Assembly: GCA_046297935.1 (NCBI GenBank)
Contig: JBKBHA010000009.1
Location: 105,925 to 169,924, forward strand
Direction of reading: 5' to 3'
Source of the DNA: CAYMZZ01 sp046297935
Lineage (GTDB): Bacteria; Bacteroidota; Bacteroidia; Chitinophagales; Chitinophagaceae
Length of the DNA stretch: 64,000 bases
The notes under the pieces were generated by a model. It was not told the origin of the DNA and ran no database searches. It saw only the letters and a program-made list of their open reading frames with translations. The translations under genes were made by a program, and so were the position numbers. Of this stretch, positions 43,473-52,280 are shown piece by piece. Every line of letters starts with the position of its first letter. Position 1 is the stretch's first letter.

Positions 43473-44342
43473 ATGGCAATAAAGAAAAGAATCACCAGTA
43501 AAGATTATTATATCACTCCCGATATCAATCATATGACCGGCGACATTTGGATAAATCTGCCTACCATGGGTTTACTGAAAAGTCCCGTATCATCTGGCAT
43601 AGTTATTACGCCAGCCTGTGATCTTGCGAACTCAAAAGTTGAGACATTAACTTACTTACCAATTGTCGGCATGAGCGAATATTTTTGCTCACGTTCATAT
43701 TATCCGTACCTAATTACCAAGGTAGTTGCCTTGTCAAATTCGATGCAAGATTATACTGCTCAGAGCTTTCTCTTAAAAAATTTCATTATTGAAATACCCG
43801 ATCTAGATTTCATATACGAACATTATAACTCAAAAGAGCGAGATAAGAATGGAAATATTCTACGAATTCTGAGTGGCTTAACGCTAATAAGGCACATATG
43901 CGATAGGGGTGAGCTATCAGTTGATTATGACCTACTGGCGAAGTGTTTCAGTCAAAAAGAAATACAGGGCGTAAAAAGAGAAATAGTTCGTAACAGTTTT
44001 TCTTCAGATTTGCATTTTCTGCCGAAAGATAACCAAGATAGTGATTGGTCAGCTGTCAAATCCCATTCAGTTGTTTTATTTCGATATCCAATTACAATAC
44101 CAATTGAAATTATGGATGTTGCAAACGATAGCTCTATTTTAGACTGGAGGGCGAAAATGACGCAGATATCTAAGACATTTACCATTTCGAAAGAGTTCTC
44201 GGCCATTCAACCTATTAAAAGTCTTCGTCTAAAGGAGGCATTTCTCAGCGATCTGTTGACAAGGTTTACTGCCTTATATATTCGTATTGGATCGCCAGAT
44301 TTTGACGACGCAACTCTCGAGATGTTAGTCAAAGAGCTTTAA
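43473..44342 (+). CDS. Uncharacterised protein paired with an SF1 helicase
   Basis: 289 aa from the ATG at 43473. No known family is recognised. Distinctive stretches are SGIVITPACDLANSKVETLT near residue 45, a central LSGLTLIRHICDRGELSVDY, SVVLFRYPITIPIEIMD, and the C-terminal AFLSDLLTRFTALYIRIGSPDF. Soluble, AT-rich, with no signal peptide. It ends 10 nt before the helicase gene on the same strand, so the two almost certainly form one unit. A defence role is inferred from the partner and the adjoining restriction locus. Confidence 0.75.
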   Translation: MAIKKRITSKDYYITPDINHMTGDIWINLPTMGLLKSPVSSGIVITPACDLANSKVETLTYLPIVGMSEYFCSRSYYPYLITKVVALSNSMQDYTAQSFLLKNFIIEIPDLDFIYEHYNSKERDKNGNILRILSGLTLIRHICDRGELSVDYDLLAKCFSQKEIQGVKREIVRNSFSSDLHFLPKDNQDSDWSAVKSHSVVLFRYPITIPIEIMDVANDSSILDWRAKMTQISKTFTISKEFSAIQPIKSLRLKEAFLSDLLTRFTALYIRIGSPDFDDATLEMLVKEL

Positions 44343-44352
44343 ATAAATCAAA

Positions 44353-46680
44353 ATGCAGTATTTCGGAATTACATTTAAAACTATTGAATGGTTGTTAGCA
44401 AATACAACCTTGTTAGAAACCTTCAAAAAGGATCTTAGATACAGTTTAGGCAAGTCACTTGCAGAAGGGGTTTTGACAGCTGGATCTATGCGATTAACTG
44501 CTTCAGACAGTGTGTTATTATGTGTCTGGAATAACGACTATCTTTCTGGCACTGATACAGAAGAGTGGGGTTTTGTAAAGATTAATGGAAAGTTTGGACT
44601 ATTGGAGACGGAGTCAATTTACGAAGAAGCTCTAGAGAGGTGCCTGAACTTAGTGAGCCTTCGATTGCAAGGTTTCAACTTACCTGATGATAGATACATT
44701 CATCGAGTAAAAGGCGAAAATTTGCATACAAGTTTGGCTGGAAGAGGAGACCAAGCCCGGAAATACACCTTGGGCTGGTATGAAGACAAAGTTCATACAA
44801 GCAAAGGGGCTTTTCATTCATTGTTGATTGCAGGACCATCAAATGAACAGGTCCAGTCTCTTAGCAATCTAATTAATACGTTAGAAAATTTAAAACCTAC
44901 TCTTGCTAAACTTGTTGACAATGCAAATGACTTGCTTGTCCGAGCAAGGAGTCGCCCGATTCTAGAATCTGACTTATTCTCCGAGTTTCGAAATAGAAGT
45001 ATTGAACAAGCCAGCGAAGAAGGTATTCTAAATATTGATAAACAATTAGGAGAAAACACCTTTGATGACGACAAGCGGTACACAACGTATGATTGGAACT
45101 ATTCTCAGTGGATAGATGACACTAGCCCGTTAACATCTGTTCAACGTGATATCTTAAAGTCAGATATTATCCTAGAACAACCATTGAGGATTATTGGAGC
45201 AGCTGGCACAGGGAAATCATTGCTAATGCAATTGCTAGTACTAAGACGGCTGGAGGATGCTCGGGAGAAGGACCTAGCTACTTCAATTTTCTATATTGTT
45301 CATAATAATGAAATTGCTAACAGTATTAAACTTCGATTCTCTACCCTTGGCGCAGACAAATACTTAGATCTAAGCGGTAGTCAGAGGCTGGTTGTAAAGA
45401 CACTTTTTCAATATGCCTGCGAGGTGCTAAAGCTTGATGATTCAATTTTGATTGATAAAGATGCTTCGCAGACAAAAATGTATCAGCGATTGGTAGTTCT
45501 TGAAAGTATGGAGGAAGTTTTACGTAATCGCCCGAAATTTATCGATGAGTCTCATCTGATTAAAAGGGTTTCTGAAGATGGAGGCTTAAGAGATGTTTTC
45601 GCGGACATAGTTGTTTCAGAAATAGGCGTGGGGATTAAGGGTCGTGATTTATCCAATGACCGAAGAAGGTATATTGAATCTGAAAGACCACTCACTAGAT
45701 TTCATGGAAGTCTAAATGAGTTTGAGCGTCGGTTTGTTTTTGAAATATTTTTAAGGTATAACAGCTGGGTGGCTGATGGAAATGGCATGATGGATGCTGA
45801 TGATGTTGCTATAACATTGTTGGGCGTATTAAAGACTCCACTTTGGGATCTAAAAAGGAAGAAGCAGGCATTTGACTTTGTTTTTATTGATGAAACCCAG
45901 TTATTTAATCAAAACGAGCGCCAGTTATTTAAGTTTTTGACTAAGCGTGCGAGTTCGAATTTGCCTATTGTAATTGCTCTGGACGAGGCTCAGGAAATAC
46001 GAAACAGCTCTTCCGCTGGTTTCGGCGCGCTAGGGATTGAGCATCTGGCTAATGAAACATTACCAAATGTTCATAGATCGACAAAGGAAATTTTGAATCT
46101 TTCATTTTTCATAATTCAACATACAACTGATCTCTTCGGAACGGAATTTCCGGATTTTACTAGATCTACCACCGTCGGAATAAATAACAACAATAGTAAT
46201 GAAGTTCCCAAATTGGTAACATCAAAAATGGATTTGGGCTCACAAGTAAAGAAGGAGATTAGTAGCCTGCGAAAGGCTGATGTTCGACAGATCGCAGTGA
46301 TAGTGCATGCCGAGAGATACATGCAGGAGATTATCAGCGGTTTGAAGCGAGGAAATAAGGAGAATGTGATTGTGGCAGAGAAGCGGGGAGAACGAATAGA
46401 CCCTAAACGACCAATAATCTATGTTGCAAGACCCGATTTAGTCGGAGGCCAAGAATTTGATGCGGTTGTCGCCGTGGGTTTAGAACAGGGGGTTGTTCCG
46501 CCAGTGCTTAATGGACATATGGGTTTGACGGAAGCAATGGATCAACAAGCGTTACGGGAGATGTATTTGTCATTTACCAGAGCAAAGAGGTACCTATCTA
46601 TTGTCAATAGTGCCAATTCCTCTCCTACGAGTATTTTACAACGAGCCTTGTATGAGGGAATTTTAACAAAAGAGGACTAG
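44353..46680 (+). CDS. SF1 (UvrD/Rep-like) helicase with novel N-terminal domain
   Basis: 775 aa. Residues 1-250 match nothing I recognise and probably form a separate domain with a helical linker (SNLINTLENLKPTLAKLVDN). The helicase core begins with Walker A IIGAAGTGKSLLMQL (about 282-289), then FVFIDETQLFNQNERQLF (motif II, about 511), PIVIALDEAQEIR, VGGQEFDAVVAVGLEQGVVP, and motif VI LREMYLSFTRAKRYLSIV (about 733). The core looks catalytically complete. Strong AT bias and position 10 nt after the uncharacterised gene point to a transferred two-gene module. Confidence 0.88.
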   Translation: MQYFGITFKTIEWLLANTTLLETFKKDLRYSLGKSLAEGVLTAGSMRLTASDSVLLCVWNNDYLSGTDTEEWGFVKINGKFGLLETESIYEEALERCLNLVSLRLQGFNLPDDRYIHRVKGENLHTSLAGRGDQARKYTLGWYEDKVHTSKGAFHSLLIAGPSNEQVQSLSNLINTLENLKPTLAKLVDNANDLLVRARSRPILESDLFSEFRNRSIEQASEEGILNIDKQLGENTFDDDKRYTTYDWNYSQWIDDTSPLTSVQRDILKSDIILEQPLRIIGAAGTGKSLLMQLLVLRRLEDAREKDLATSIFYIVHNNEIANSIKLRFSTLGADKYLDLSGSQRLVVKTLFQYACEVLKLDDSILIDKDASQTKMYQRLVVLESMEEVLRNRPKFIDESHLIKRVSEDGGLRDVFADIVVSEIGVGIKGRDLSNDRRRYIESERPLTRFHGSLNEFERRFVFEIFLRYNSWVADGNGMMDADDVAITLLGVLKTPLWDLKRKKQAFDFVFIDETQLFNQNERQLFKFLTKRASSNLPIVIALDEAQEIRNSSSAGFGALGIEHLANETLPNVHRSTKEILNLSFFIIQHTTDLFGTEFPDFTRSTTVGINNNNSNEVPKLVTSKMDLGSQVKKEISSLRKADVRQIAVIVHAERYMQEIISGLKRGNKENVIVAEKRGERIDPKRPIIYVARPDLVGGQEFDAVVAVGLEQGVVPPVLNGHMGLTEAMDQQALREMYLSFTRAKRYLSIVNSANSSPTSILQRALYEGILTKED

Positions 46681-46861
46681 TATTACTTTCGACTTTCGAT
46701 AATTTCAGAACCAAATAATTGCGAAGCATTGCACAGAAATTAAGCGTTGGTGTAACAATGCGGAGACAGACACCTTCACCGAAGAGGAGTTTAAAAAGGT
46801 GAGAATTGTCTATAAGTTTTAAGTTGAGATTGGGTAGCAATTTTAGTTATAAACTACTTTT

Positions 46862-47347
46862 ATGAAAAGATTGATCACTATTCTTTTTGTCTGTGCCTGT
46901 GCACTTACCTCTGGAGCACAGCGTTTATCATCTAACGACAGTTTACAGATTCACTCCATGATCGAAGACTGGGACAGGGCCTGGAATGAAAAAGATTATA
47001 GCCTGGCGGCAAAGTGGTACAGCAGTGACGCTTCCTTTACGAATGCATTTGGCGACAAGCGTATGGGTCGAAAGGAGGTAGAAGCACTTTTGAAAGAAGT
47101 GTTTTCGTTACCGTTTGTAATGGCCGGCCAAAGCGAAACAACTGAACATAGATTCCAGGTGTTGAGCTACAATACGGTCATTGTTCATACGGCCGTATTA
47201 CGAAAGGGGCAAAAGATGCCCGACGGTTCGGTTCTGCCCGATAGAAAGACGACCCATTTGCGGGTGTTTGGTCGAGAGAATGCGGGCTGGGTCATAAAGG
47301 CTCATCTTATTTCCGATGCCCGGGATAAACAGTCGCCCAAACACTGA
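46862..47347 (+). CDS. Secreted NTF2-like protein (SgcJ/EcaC, DUF4440-like)
   Basis: 161 aa with a Sec signal (MKRLITILFVCACALTSGAQ) and one SnoaL/NTF2-like cone domain: IHSMIEDWDRAWNEKDYSLA, AAKWYSSDASFTNAFGDKRM, and KTTHLRVFGRENAGWVIKAH. Such domains bind small ligands or act as stand-alone enzymes; the substrate is unknown. GC content returns to the window norm, so it is probably resident sequence interrupting the island. Confidence 0.85.
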   Translation: MKRLITILFVCACALTSGAQRLSSNDSLQIHSMIEDWDRAWNEKDYSLAAKWYSSDASFTNAFGDKRMGRKEVEALLKEVFSLPFVMAGQSETTEHRFQVLSYNTVIVHTAVLRKGQKMPDGSVLPDRKTTHLRVFGRENAGWVIKAHLISDARDKQSPKH

Positions 47348-47963
47348 CGGAAATCGTCCTAAGTATCTGTGTCAGGTTTTATCGACCCGAAAAGCTTACA
47401 AAGTCGGAAAAACAACAGACTTTCAACCGATATACAACCAGGCAACCTTGAACCTCGGCCATCAATCTATATCACAGGAACATCTGGTTGCAGCCGACGG
47501 CGAGTTGCTAACGCTGCCAAAATACAATTTCATTTTCGAGCCCTGGCCGGAACCGCATGATTTTGATACATACGGAGGCAAAAAGCTGCTGAAGTATAAC
47601 AACGAGCCGTTGTTTGCCGAACTGGTGCTGTTGCGGTTGCTGGAGGAAGAAGGCTACAAAGGCGTGTGGGTGGATACGTACAGCAACAAATTCTGGCAAC
47701 GGCTTCCACATTTCGGATTTCCGGTAACGCCAAACCAAAAGCTGCTGGATGTGTATGAGCAGATCTATCAGATCAAGGGCGGAAGAAGATCCGGTTGTTT
47801 TGATGTGATGGCTTATCGTGATGATCATTTTGTATTTGCGGAACTTAAACGGCAGAACGAAGACAGCATCCGGCCATCGCAGATTCAGTGGTTACAGGCA
47901 GCGAGGGCTTTACGGCTCGAAGATCCTGATTTCATCATTGTAGAATGGACGACCTGTTCCTGA
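47316..47963 (+). CDS. VRR-NUC-like (PD-(D/E)XK) nuclease domain protein
   Basis: 215 aa from an ATG that overlaps the preceding gene by 32 nt; the true start may be later because the first 40 residues look non-conserved. The C-terminal half has the VRR-NUC pattern: G-x2-SGCFDVMAYRDDHFVFAELK, then NEDSIRPSQIQWLQAA, giving D, E-x-K and Q-x2-W positions. Upstream is LRLLEEEGYKGVWVDTYSNK, a plausible first helix/strand. The family cuts structured or branched DNA. It is followed by an HNH gene. Confidence 0.7.
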   Translation: MPGINSRPNTDGNRPKYLCQVLSTRKAYKVGKTTDFQPIYNQATLNLGHQSISQEHLVAADGELLTLPKYNFIFEPWPEPHDFDTYGGKKLLKYNNEPLFAELVLLRLLEEEGYKGVWVDTYSNKFWQRLPHFGFPVTPNQKLLDVYEQIYQIKGGRRSGCFDVMAYRDDHFVFAELKRQNEDSIRPSQIQWLQAARALRLEDPDFIIVEWTTCS

Positions 47964-47991
47964 TTTTGGTGAACGCATATAACAATAAGTG

Positions 47992-48288
47992 ATGCAGGCA
48001 ATAATCGCTATATTGGTAGTAGTTGGTCTGTTGCTGATCAAGCGGGCACATTTCGAATATGGGCGCAAAAAGCGGCGCGACTATTACCGAAACGTTTATC
48101 TTAAATCTGAAGCCTGGCAGCGGAAGCGTTATGTGGTGCTGAAAAGGGACAATTGGCGTTGCGTATATTGTGGTGGTCGGGCAACGGAAGTTCATCATAA
48201 AAGGTATGCAAAGTATAATATCGGCCGTGAGCCGATTAAATGGCTTGTTTCGGTATGTAAAGCCTGTCATGAACGGCTACACGGGTAA
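47992..48288 (+). CDS. Membrane-anchored HNH endonuclease-like protein
   Basis: 98 aa from the ATG at 47992. An N-terminal hydrophobic segment (AIIAILVVVGLLLIKRA) precedes a small HNH domain: RDNWRCVYCGGRATEVHHKR and SVCKACHERLHG, giving the zinc Cys pairs CxxC/CxxC and the HH and H catalytic positions. The domain is complete, but a membrane anchor on an HNH nuclease is unusual. It begins 28 nt after the VRR-NUC-like gene. Confidence 0.8.
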   Translation: MQAIIAILVVVGLLLIKRAHFEYGRKKRRDYYRNVYLKSEAWQRKRYVVLKRDNWRCVYCGGRATEVHHKRYAKYNIGREPIKWLVSVCKACHERLHG

Positions 48289-48671
48289 AGTATGCACCAG
48301 CTCTCAATTTGCATCAATTCCCTTTTCCCTCGTTATCAATTTCACTGTTAACAGACCGAAGAAAGTTGGCAAAAGCCTGCTGTCGCTCATTGCTGTCGGC
48401 CTCGGGCGAGGCACTATTGACGGCAATTCCCAGTGGCATGGGAGGGCAAATGTTGAAACCTGTGGGCCATTTCGACGGTACGCCTACACTACAACAATCT
48501 GCGGACTAGAATCATCCAATTTGTGCGGGTCGGCCTGATGGCACTGGATTGATCCATTTGAATTTATTCTGGTTAGCAGTATATTCACGTCTTGACATTA
48601 CAGCCGATGATAGATACATAGTCTAAGGCGTTTAAAAATTATCTCTTACAACTCAAAGAAAGCAACCAGCC
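48289..48671. other. Intergenic stretch without recognised features
   Basis: 383 nt with short open frames but none with convincing composition. No dispersed repeat family member and no clear hairpin seen. It may hold a decayed gene. Confidence 0.5.
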
Positions 48672-49946
48672 ATGGGTTTTGAAAACGCTGCTGATTCCTC
48701 CAGGGCCTATCCGGTTCTAAAAGGATTATTCAAAGATTTGAATGAACTATACAGATGGTTGAGAACACAATCACGGTTAAAAGAGAACATAAGGTACTCT
48801 ACAGTTTATCGGTCTACCGACTATATTGAATTTTCACTCAAAATAATGAAGCAAATTTATGGCAGGACGCTGTTGAAACTACAGGAGCAGGAGTACCCGG
48901 TAGTATGTTATAAATCGACTGGCAATCTAATTGCTGAACCATTTACTGAGTTGCGCTTAAGCAAATCTGTCAAGCCAGCAGCAAACTTCCCATCAAACAA
49001 AAAAACACTACTGAAGAATAGAACTTCAATACAGAAATCCTTTCATTGGTTAATAAAACCGAATATCAGATATCCAGAGCAGGTTGGCTATGCGCTGGAC
49101 AAGCTAACGTTGGATGAAAAAGGAAAGATAAAACAGCTTGGATGTAAATCCTGCTTTTATATTGAAAACTTAATAACCAGCCATGTCCTTGAATACGAAA
49201 TTTATCATGTATTTACCGACTTAAATAAGAGGTACGAGATCGAACGCTCACCGGATCGAATACTGAAGAATTTGCCTGAGAGACAACGAATTCATTCGCA
49301 ATGCTTGAATAATAATATTGCACTTGACGGCTCAGGAAGATCTTCTCAAATTGGAGTCCAAGCACTTTTTGCATACGCCGACGGTGCGACCTATAAGATA
49401 AGGATGATCACCCGTTCAAATCAGGTTGCGGTAAGGCCCCAATTGCGGCAATTTATACCTTCTGGAAACTTTGAAATTTTTGAATCTCATGTGGACGCAG
49501 AGCGACTGGAGGAACAATTTAACCCAATGGCCTCATTATACCGGGAACTTTTGGAAGAGGTATTTGGAGATCCAACTTTAAGACATAACGAAAGCAATTA
49601 TTCAACGCATCAAAAGGTTTGGGCAGATCCAACATTCAAAATTATACAGAATTTATTGCTACAGGGTAAAGCACAAATTCGTTTTCTGGGCACTGTATTT
49701 GACCTTTTAGTTTTGAGACATGAACTTAGTTTTTTGATTATAATTGACGACACTTCCGAATTGGAAGAGACATTAAGGAAAGCAACGACTTTTGAAGGAG
49801 AAAACATCGACATTGAATATAAAGACTTGGAAAAAATGCTTTCGAAGCATGGATTGAGCCTAAATCCACCGAGTGCCGGCTTGTTAAAAATGGCTATGGA
49901 GGAGAAAATTTTCGAAAAGGTTATGGGCAAAAAAAATAGCGGATAA
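48672..49946 (+). CDS. Uncharacterised protein with divergent Nudix-like C-terminal region
   Basis: 424 aa, soluble, AT-rich. The N-terminal 200 residues (LFKDLNELYRWLRTQSRLKE, KQLGCKSCFYIENLITSHVL) are unrecognised. From about residue 210, GVQALFAYADGATYKIRMIT, QLRQFIPSGNFEIFE and SLYRELLEEVFGDP follow the order of a Nudix fold, with a degenerate box (RELLEEVFG has one extra residue before G). The catalytic Glu pair is present. Divergent Nudix domains of this kind occur in nucleotide-sensing regulators, so a sensor role in the defence island is possible. Assignment is tentative. Confidence 0.6.
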   Translation: MGFENAADSSRAYPVLKGLFKDLNELYRWLRTQSRLKENIRYSTVYRSTDYIEFSLKIMKQIYGRTLLKLQEQEYPVVCYKSTGNLIAEPFTELRLSKSVKPAANFPSNKKTLLKNRTSIQKSFHWLIKPNIRYPEQVGYALDKLTLDEKGKIKQLGCKSCFYIENLITSHVLEYEIYHVFTDLNKRYEIERSPDRILKNLPERQRIHSQCLNNNIALDGSGRSSQIGVQALFAYADGATYKIRMITRSNQVAVRPQLRQFIPSGNFEIFESHVDAERLEEQFNPMASLYRELLEEVFGDPTLRHNESNYSTHQKVWADPTFKIIQNLLLQGKAQIRFLGTVFDLLVLRHELSFLIIIDDTSELEETLRKATTFEGENIDIEYKDLEKMLSKHGLSLNPPSAGLLKMAMEEKIFEKVMGKKNSG

Positions 49947-50282
49947 GCTCGCGATGCTTCTGTTTTTTTTCGCATATTTGAACATTTACAAAGAGTCTAG
50001 CTTTAGTCAGTCATTACATTGCTATTGAAAATTTGGGAGAAAGCCATATGTCCAAACATATTTTCTTCCAAGCGCAGTGATATACAAGCCGCATATCCGG
50101 TAGTTTGGGGATGTTGCGAGTTGCTTTGAAAGGCTAACGAGCCGAACGGCGGACTGTTTGAGGATTTTCGATTTTATTATGTCGAAGCGGCAAAAAAAAT
50201 ACTGCCCCAGATCACCCGAACCAAATTCGCGAGCTTTCTGTGTAATCGGCCACGACCCGACATCTTTGCTAAAAACAACATT
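49947..50282. other. Intergenic stretch without recognised features
   Basis: 336 nt at the right border of the AT-rich island. No ORF or repeat of the dispersed families is seen. GC content rises towards the SIMPL gene. Confidence 0.5.
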
Positions 50283-50990
50283 ATGAAGCAACTGACCGTT
50301 CTCGCAACTTTATTGGCATTTACAATGTCAATACAAGCTCAAACCAAGAATTTTATCGACGTACCATTTGTAGAAGTTAGTGGAACGGCCGACACATTGG
50401 TTACGCCGAATGAGATCTTTATTCGCATAATACTATCAGAAAAGGACAGCCGGGACAGGGTTTCGGTAGAGGAGCTTGAAGAAATGATGCTGGCTGCTTT
50501 AAAGGATCTGGGGCTCGACACGGAGAAGGATTTAACGGTGTCGGATATAACAAGCAATTTTAAACAGTATTTACTGAAAAGCAAGGACATCATTAAAGCA
50601 AAAATGTATTCGTTGAAGGTGACCAACGCTGCTATGGCGGGCAAAGTGTTTATAAAACTGGAAGAGCTCGGCATATCAAATACTTCAATTGAAAGGGTGG
50701 ACCATTCTGACATGAAGGAACTGAAAAATAGTATGCGTGGCCGTGCGATAGTGGATGCAAAAGAACGGGCGGTGGCGTTGGCCACGCCTCTGAATCAGAC
50801 GGTTGGTTCGGCGATACATATACTCGAAACCGACATCAGTTTTCCTTCGCAAATGCCCGGTAGAGTGGCCGGAATCCAAATACGTGGCTCGTCTATGAGG
50901 CGCAGTAGTGGTTCGGATGAATTGCCACAAATAGAATTCGAAAAAATAAAGGTTACGGCCAATGTTCAGGTCAAGTTCCTTTTGAAATGA
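50283..50990 (+). CDS. SIMPL domain (DUF541) exported protein
   Basis: 235 aa with Sec signal (MKQLTVLATLLAFTMSIQAQ). The SIMPL/DUF541 domain is visible in VPFVEVSGTADTLVTPNEIF, followed by ISEKD-type strand pairs and YSLKVTNAAMAGKVFIKLEE, and closing EIEKIKVTANVQVKFLLK-like strands. The family is periplasmic or outer-membrane associated, forms oligomers and has no well-defined enzymatic role. The Arg/Ser-rich insertion near residue 205 (RGSSMRRSSGSDELPQ) is probably a flexible loop. Confidence 0.88.
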   Translation: MKQLTVLATLLAFTMSIQAQTKNFIDVPFVEVSGTADTLVTPNEIFIRIILSEKDSRDRVSVEELEEMMLAALKDLGLDTEKDLTVSDITSNFKQYLLKSKDIIKAKMYSLKVTNAAMAGKVFIKLEELGISNTSIERVDHSDMKELKNSMRGRAIVDAKERAVALATPLNQTVGSAIHILETDISFPSQMPGRVAGIQIRGSSMRRSSGSDELPQIEFEKIKVTANVQVKFLLK

Positions 50991-51033
50991 AATTCGAAGG
51001 GGAGGGCGACACAGCTTCGGGAAAGAGGGGGAT

Positions 51034-51458
51034 TTGGATAATACTCGCTTTGGTATTTATTCTATTCTTATGGGAGAATCCGCCGAACCACCCAAGACAG
51101 CACTTGTAACGAAACTTACTGAAACCTACTTAAAAGAAGGAGTGGGTAAAATGCTCCAGCAATACCAGACGCTTATAAACGATTCAACCTACAATCTGGG
51201 AAGGACAAAAAGCTTTCTAAACAATTTTGGCTACACACTGCTAACAAAGGCGATGTAAAGAAAAGCTTGCAAGTGCTTAAAATGGCGGCCGAGGAACAAC
51301 CGGAGAACGCGAATGTATTGGATAGTTATGCAGAAGCTCTTAAAGCCGATGGGCAAATGGACATGGCATTGGAATATTATCGAAGGATACTGATTCTGCA
51401 ACCTGATGATGAACGGATCAGGCAAGAAATAAAAAACTTGCAGGCGGTGAAAAAATGA
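51034..51458 (+). pseudogene. Frameshifted C-terminal remnant of a serine-hydrolase/TPR protein
   Basis: Two adjoining frames read as one protein: ...SFLNNFGYTLLTK in the first (51034-51258) and KKSLQVLKMAAEEQPENANV ... IRQEIKNLQ in the second (from 51255). Adding one A in the CAAAGG at 51245-51250 restores TKGDVKKSLQVLK. The restored tail contains a TPR-like unit, as found at the C-terminus of many Bacteroidota class C beta-lactamase-like hydrolases. The catalytic N-terminal part is missing, so this is a degraded fragment. Confidence 0.75.
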
Positions 51459-51559
51459 TTCGGCCTTATCTTGCAGAAGCGCCGGGTACTGTACCATTGC
51501 GTCTCAATCAACATTCTATATTGTCCCAATCTTTTACCGCAGCCACAAAGATCTTAAAC

Positions 51560-52168
51560 ATGGAACTACATCAGCGAATCCTTCAGGCGAGAAAGCAAAA
51601 AGGACTTACACAGGAACAATTATCGGAACTGTCGGGCATCACGGTTCGCAGTATCCAACGGATTGAAGCAGGCGAAACCAGCCCAAGGGCTTACACCCTA
51701 AAAGCCATGGCCCAGGCATTGGACCTGGATTTTGACAGCTTGCTGGTCAATCAGGAAAACAAGGAAGCAGCCACCGAATCCGACATCAAATCCCCGACAG
51801 CCGATGAAGAAGGGAGCCGTCATTTTTTCCAATTGCTTTGTCTTTCCTGTTTCAGCTACCTGGTAGTGCCCTATGTTCATTTTTTAATTCCGGCTTATCT
51901 GCTCAGAAAATATAAGGAACAGGATCCGGCAGTCATTGCACGGGCTAAAAAATTGATCCGCGCGCAAACCTATTGGCAGGTATCGCTCCATCTCCTGCTT
52001 TTTTGCACGCTGGCCTACAACCTCACAGCGGCCGGATACTTTCAAAGCACCCGCCTGATCAGTTACCTCCTGCCCTTTTTTGCAATGTATTTTATCAACG
52101 TCTTTATTATTTCACACCACTTTATTCGTGGACGCAACATCGCCAGCCGCCTGATACCGGCCATCTAA
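51560..52168 (+). CDS. HTH (XRE) regulator with C-terminal membrane domain
   Basis: 202 aa from the ATG at 51560. The N-terminal XRE domain (HQRILQARKQKGLTQEQLSE, GITVRSIQRIEAGETSPRAY) is followed by an acidic linker and about four membrane helices (FFQLLCLSCFSYLVVPYVHF, SLHLLLFCTLAYNLTAAGYF, LISYLLPFFAMYFINVFIIS). Proteins with this layout are common in Bacteroidota as membrane-tethered regulators. The upstream part of the open frame overlaps the pseudogene and is not counted. Confidence 0.88.
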   Translation: MELHQRILQARKQKGLTQEQLSELSGITVRSIQRIEAGETSPRAYTLKAMAQALDLDFDSLLVNQENKEAATESDIKSPTADEEGSRHFFQLLCLSCFSYLVVPYVHFLIPAYLLRKYKEQDPAVIARAKKLIRAQTYWQVSLHLLLFCTLAYNLTAAGYFQSTRLISYLLPFFAMYFINVFIISHHFIRGRNIASRLIPAI

Positions 52169-52280
52169 GCCCTGTACTATCAACACGTTATCTACCCGTC
52201 GGCCAAATGTCGGGTAAATGTCGGGCCCCTTGCGGCAAGGCCGATAGCGGAGACAAATAGCTTTGCTGTAAAAAACAACA

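Noticed and set aside
43473..46680. Gabija system
   Set aside because: Gabija pairs a UvrD-like GajB with the OLD-family nuclease GajA; the partner here is far shorter and lacks an ATPase/Toprim layout.
48170..48538. 122-codon plus-strand frame overlapping the HNH gene
   Set aside because: Out of frame with the complete HNH domain for its first third and no coding-like pattern in the rest.
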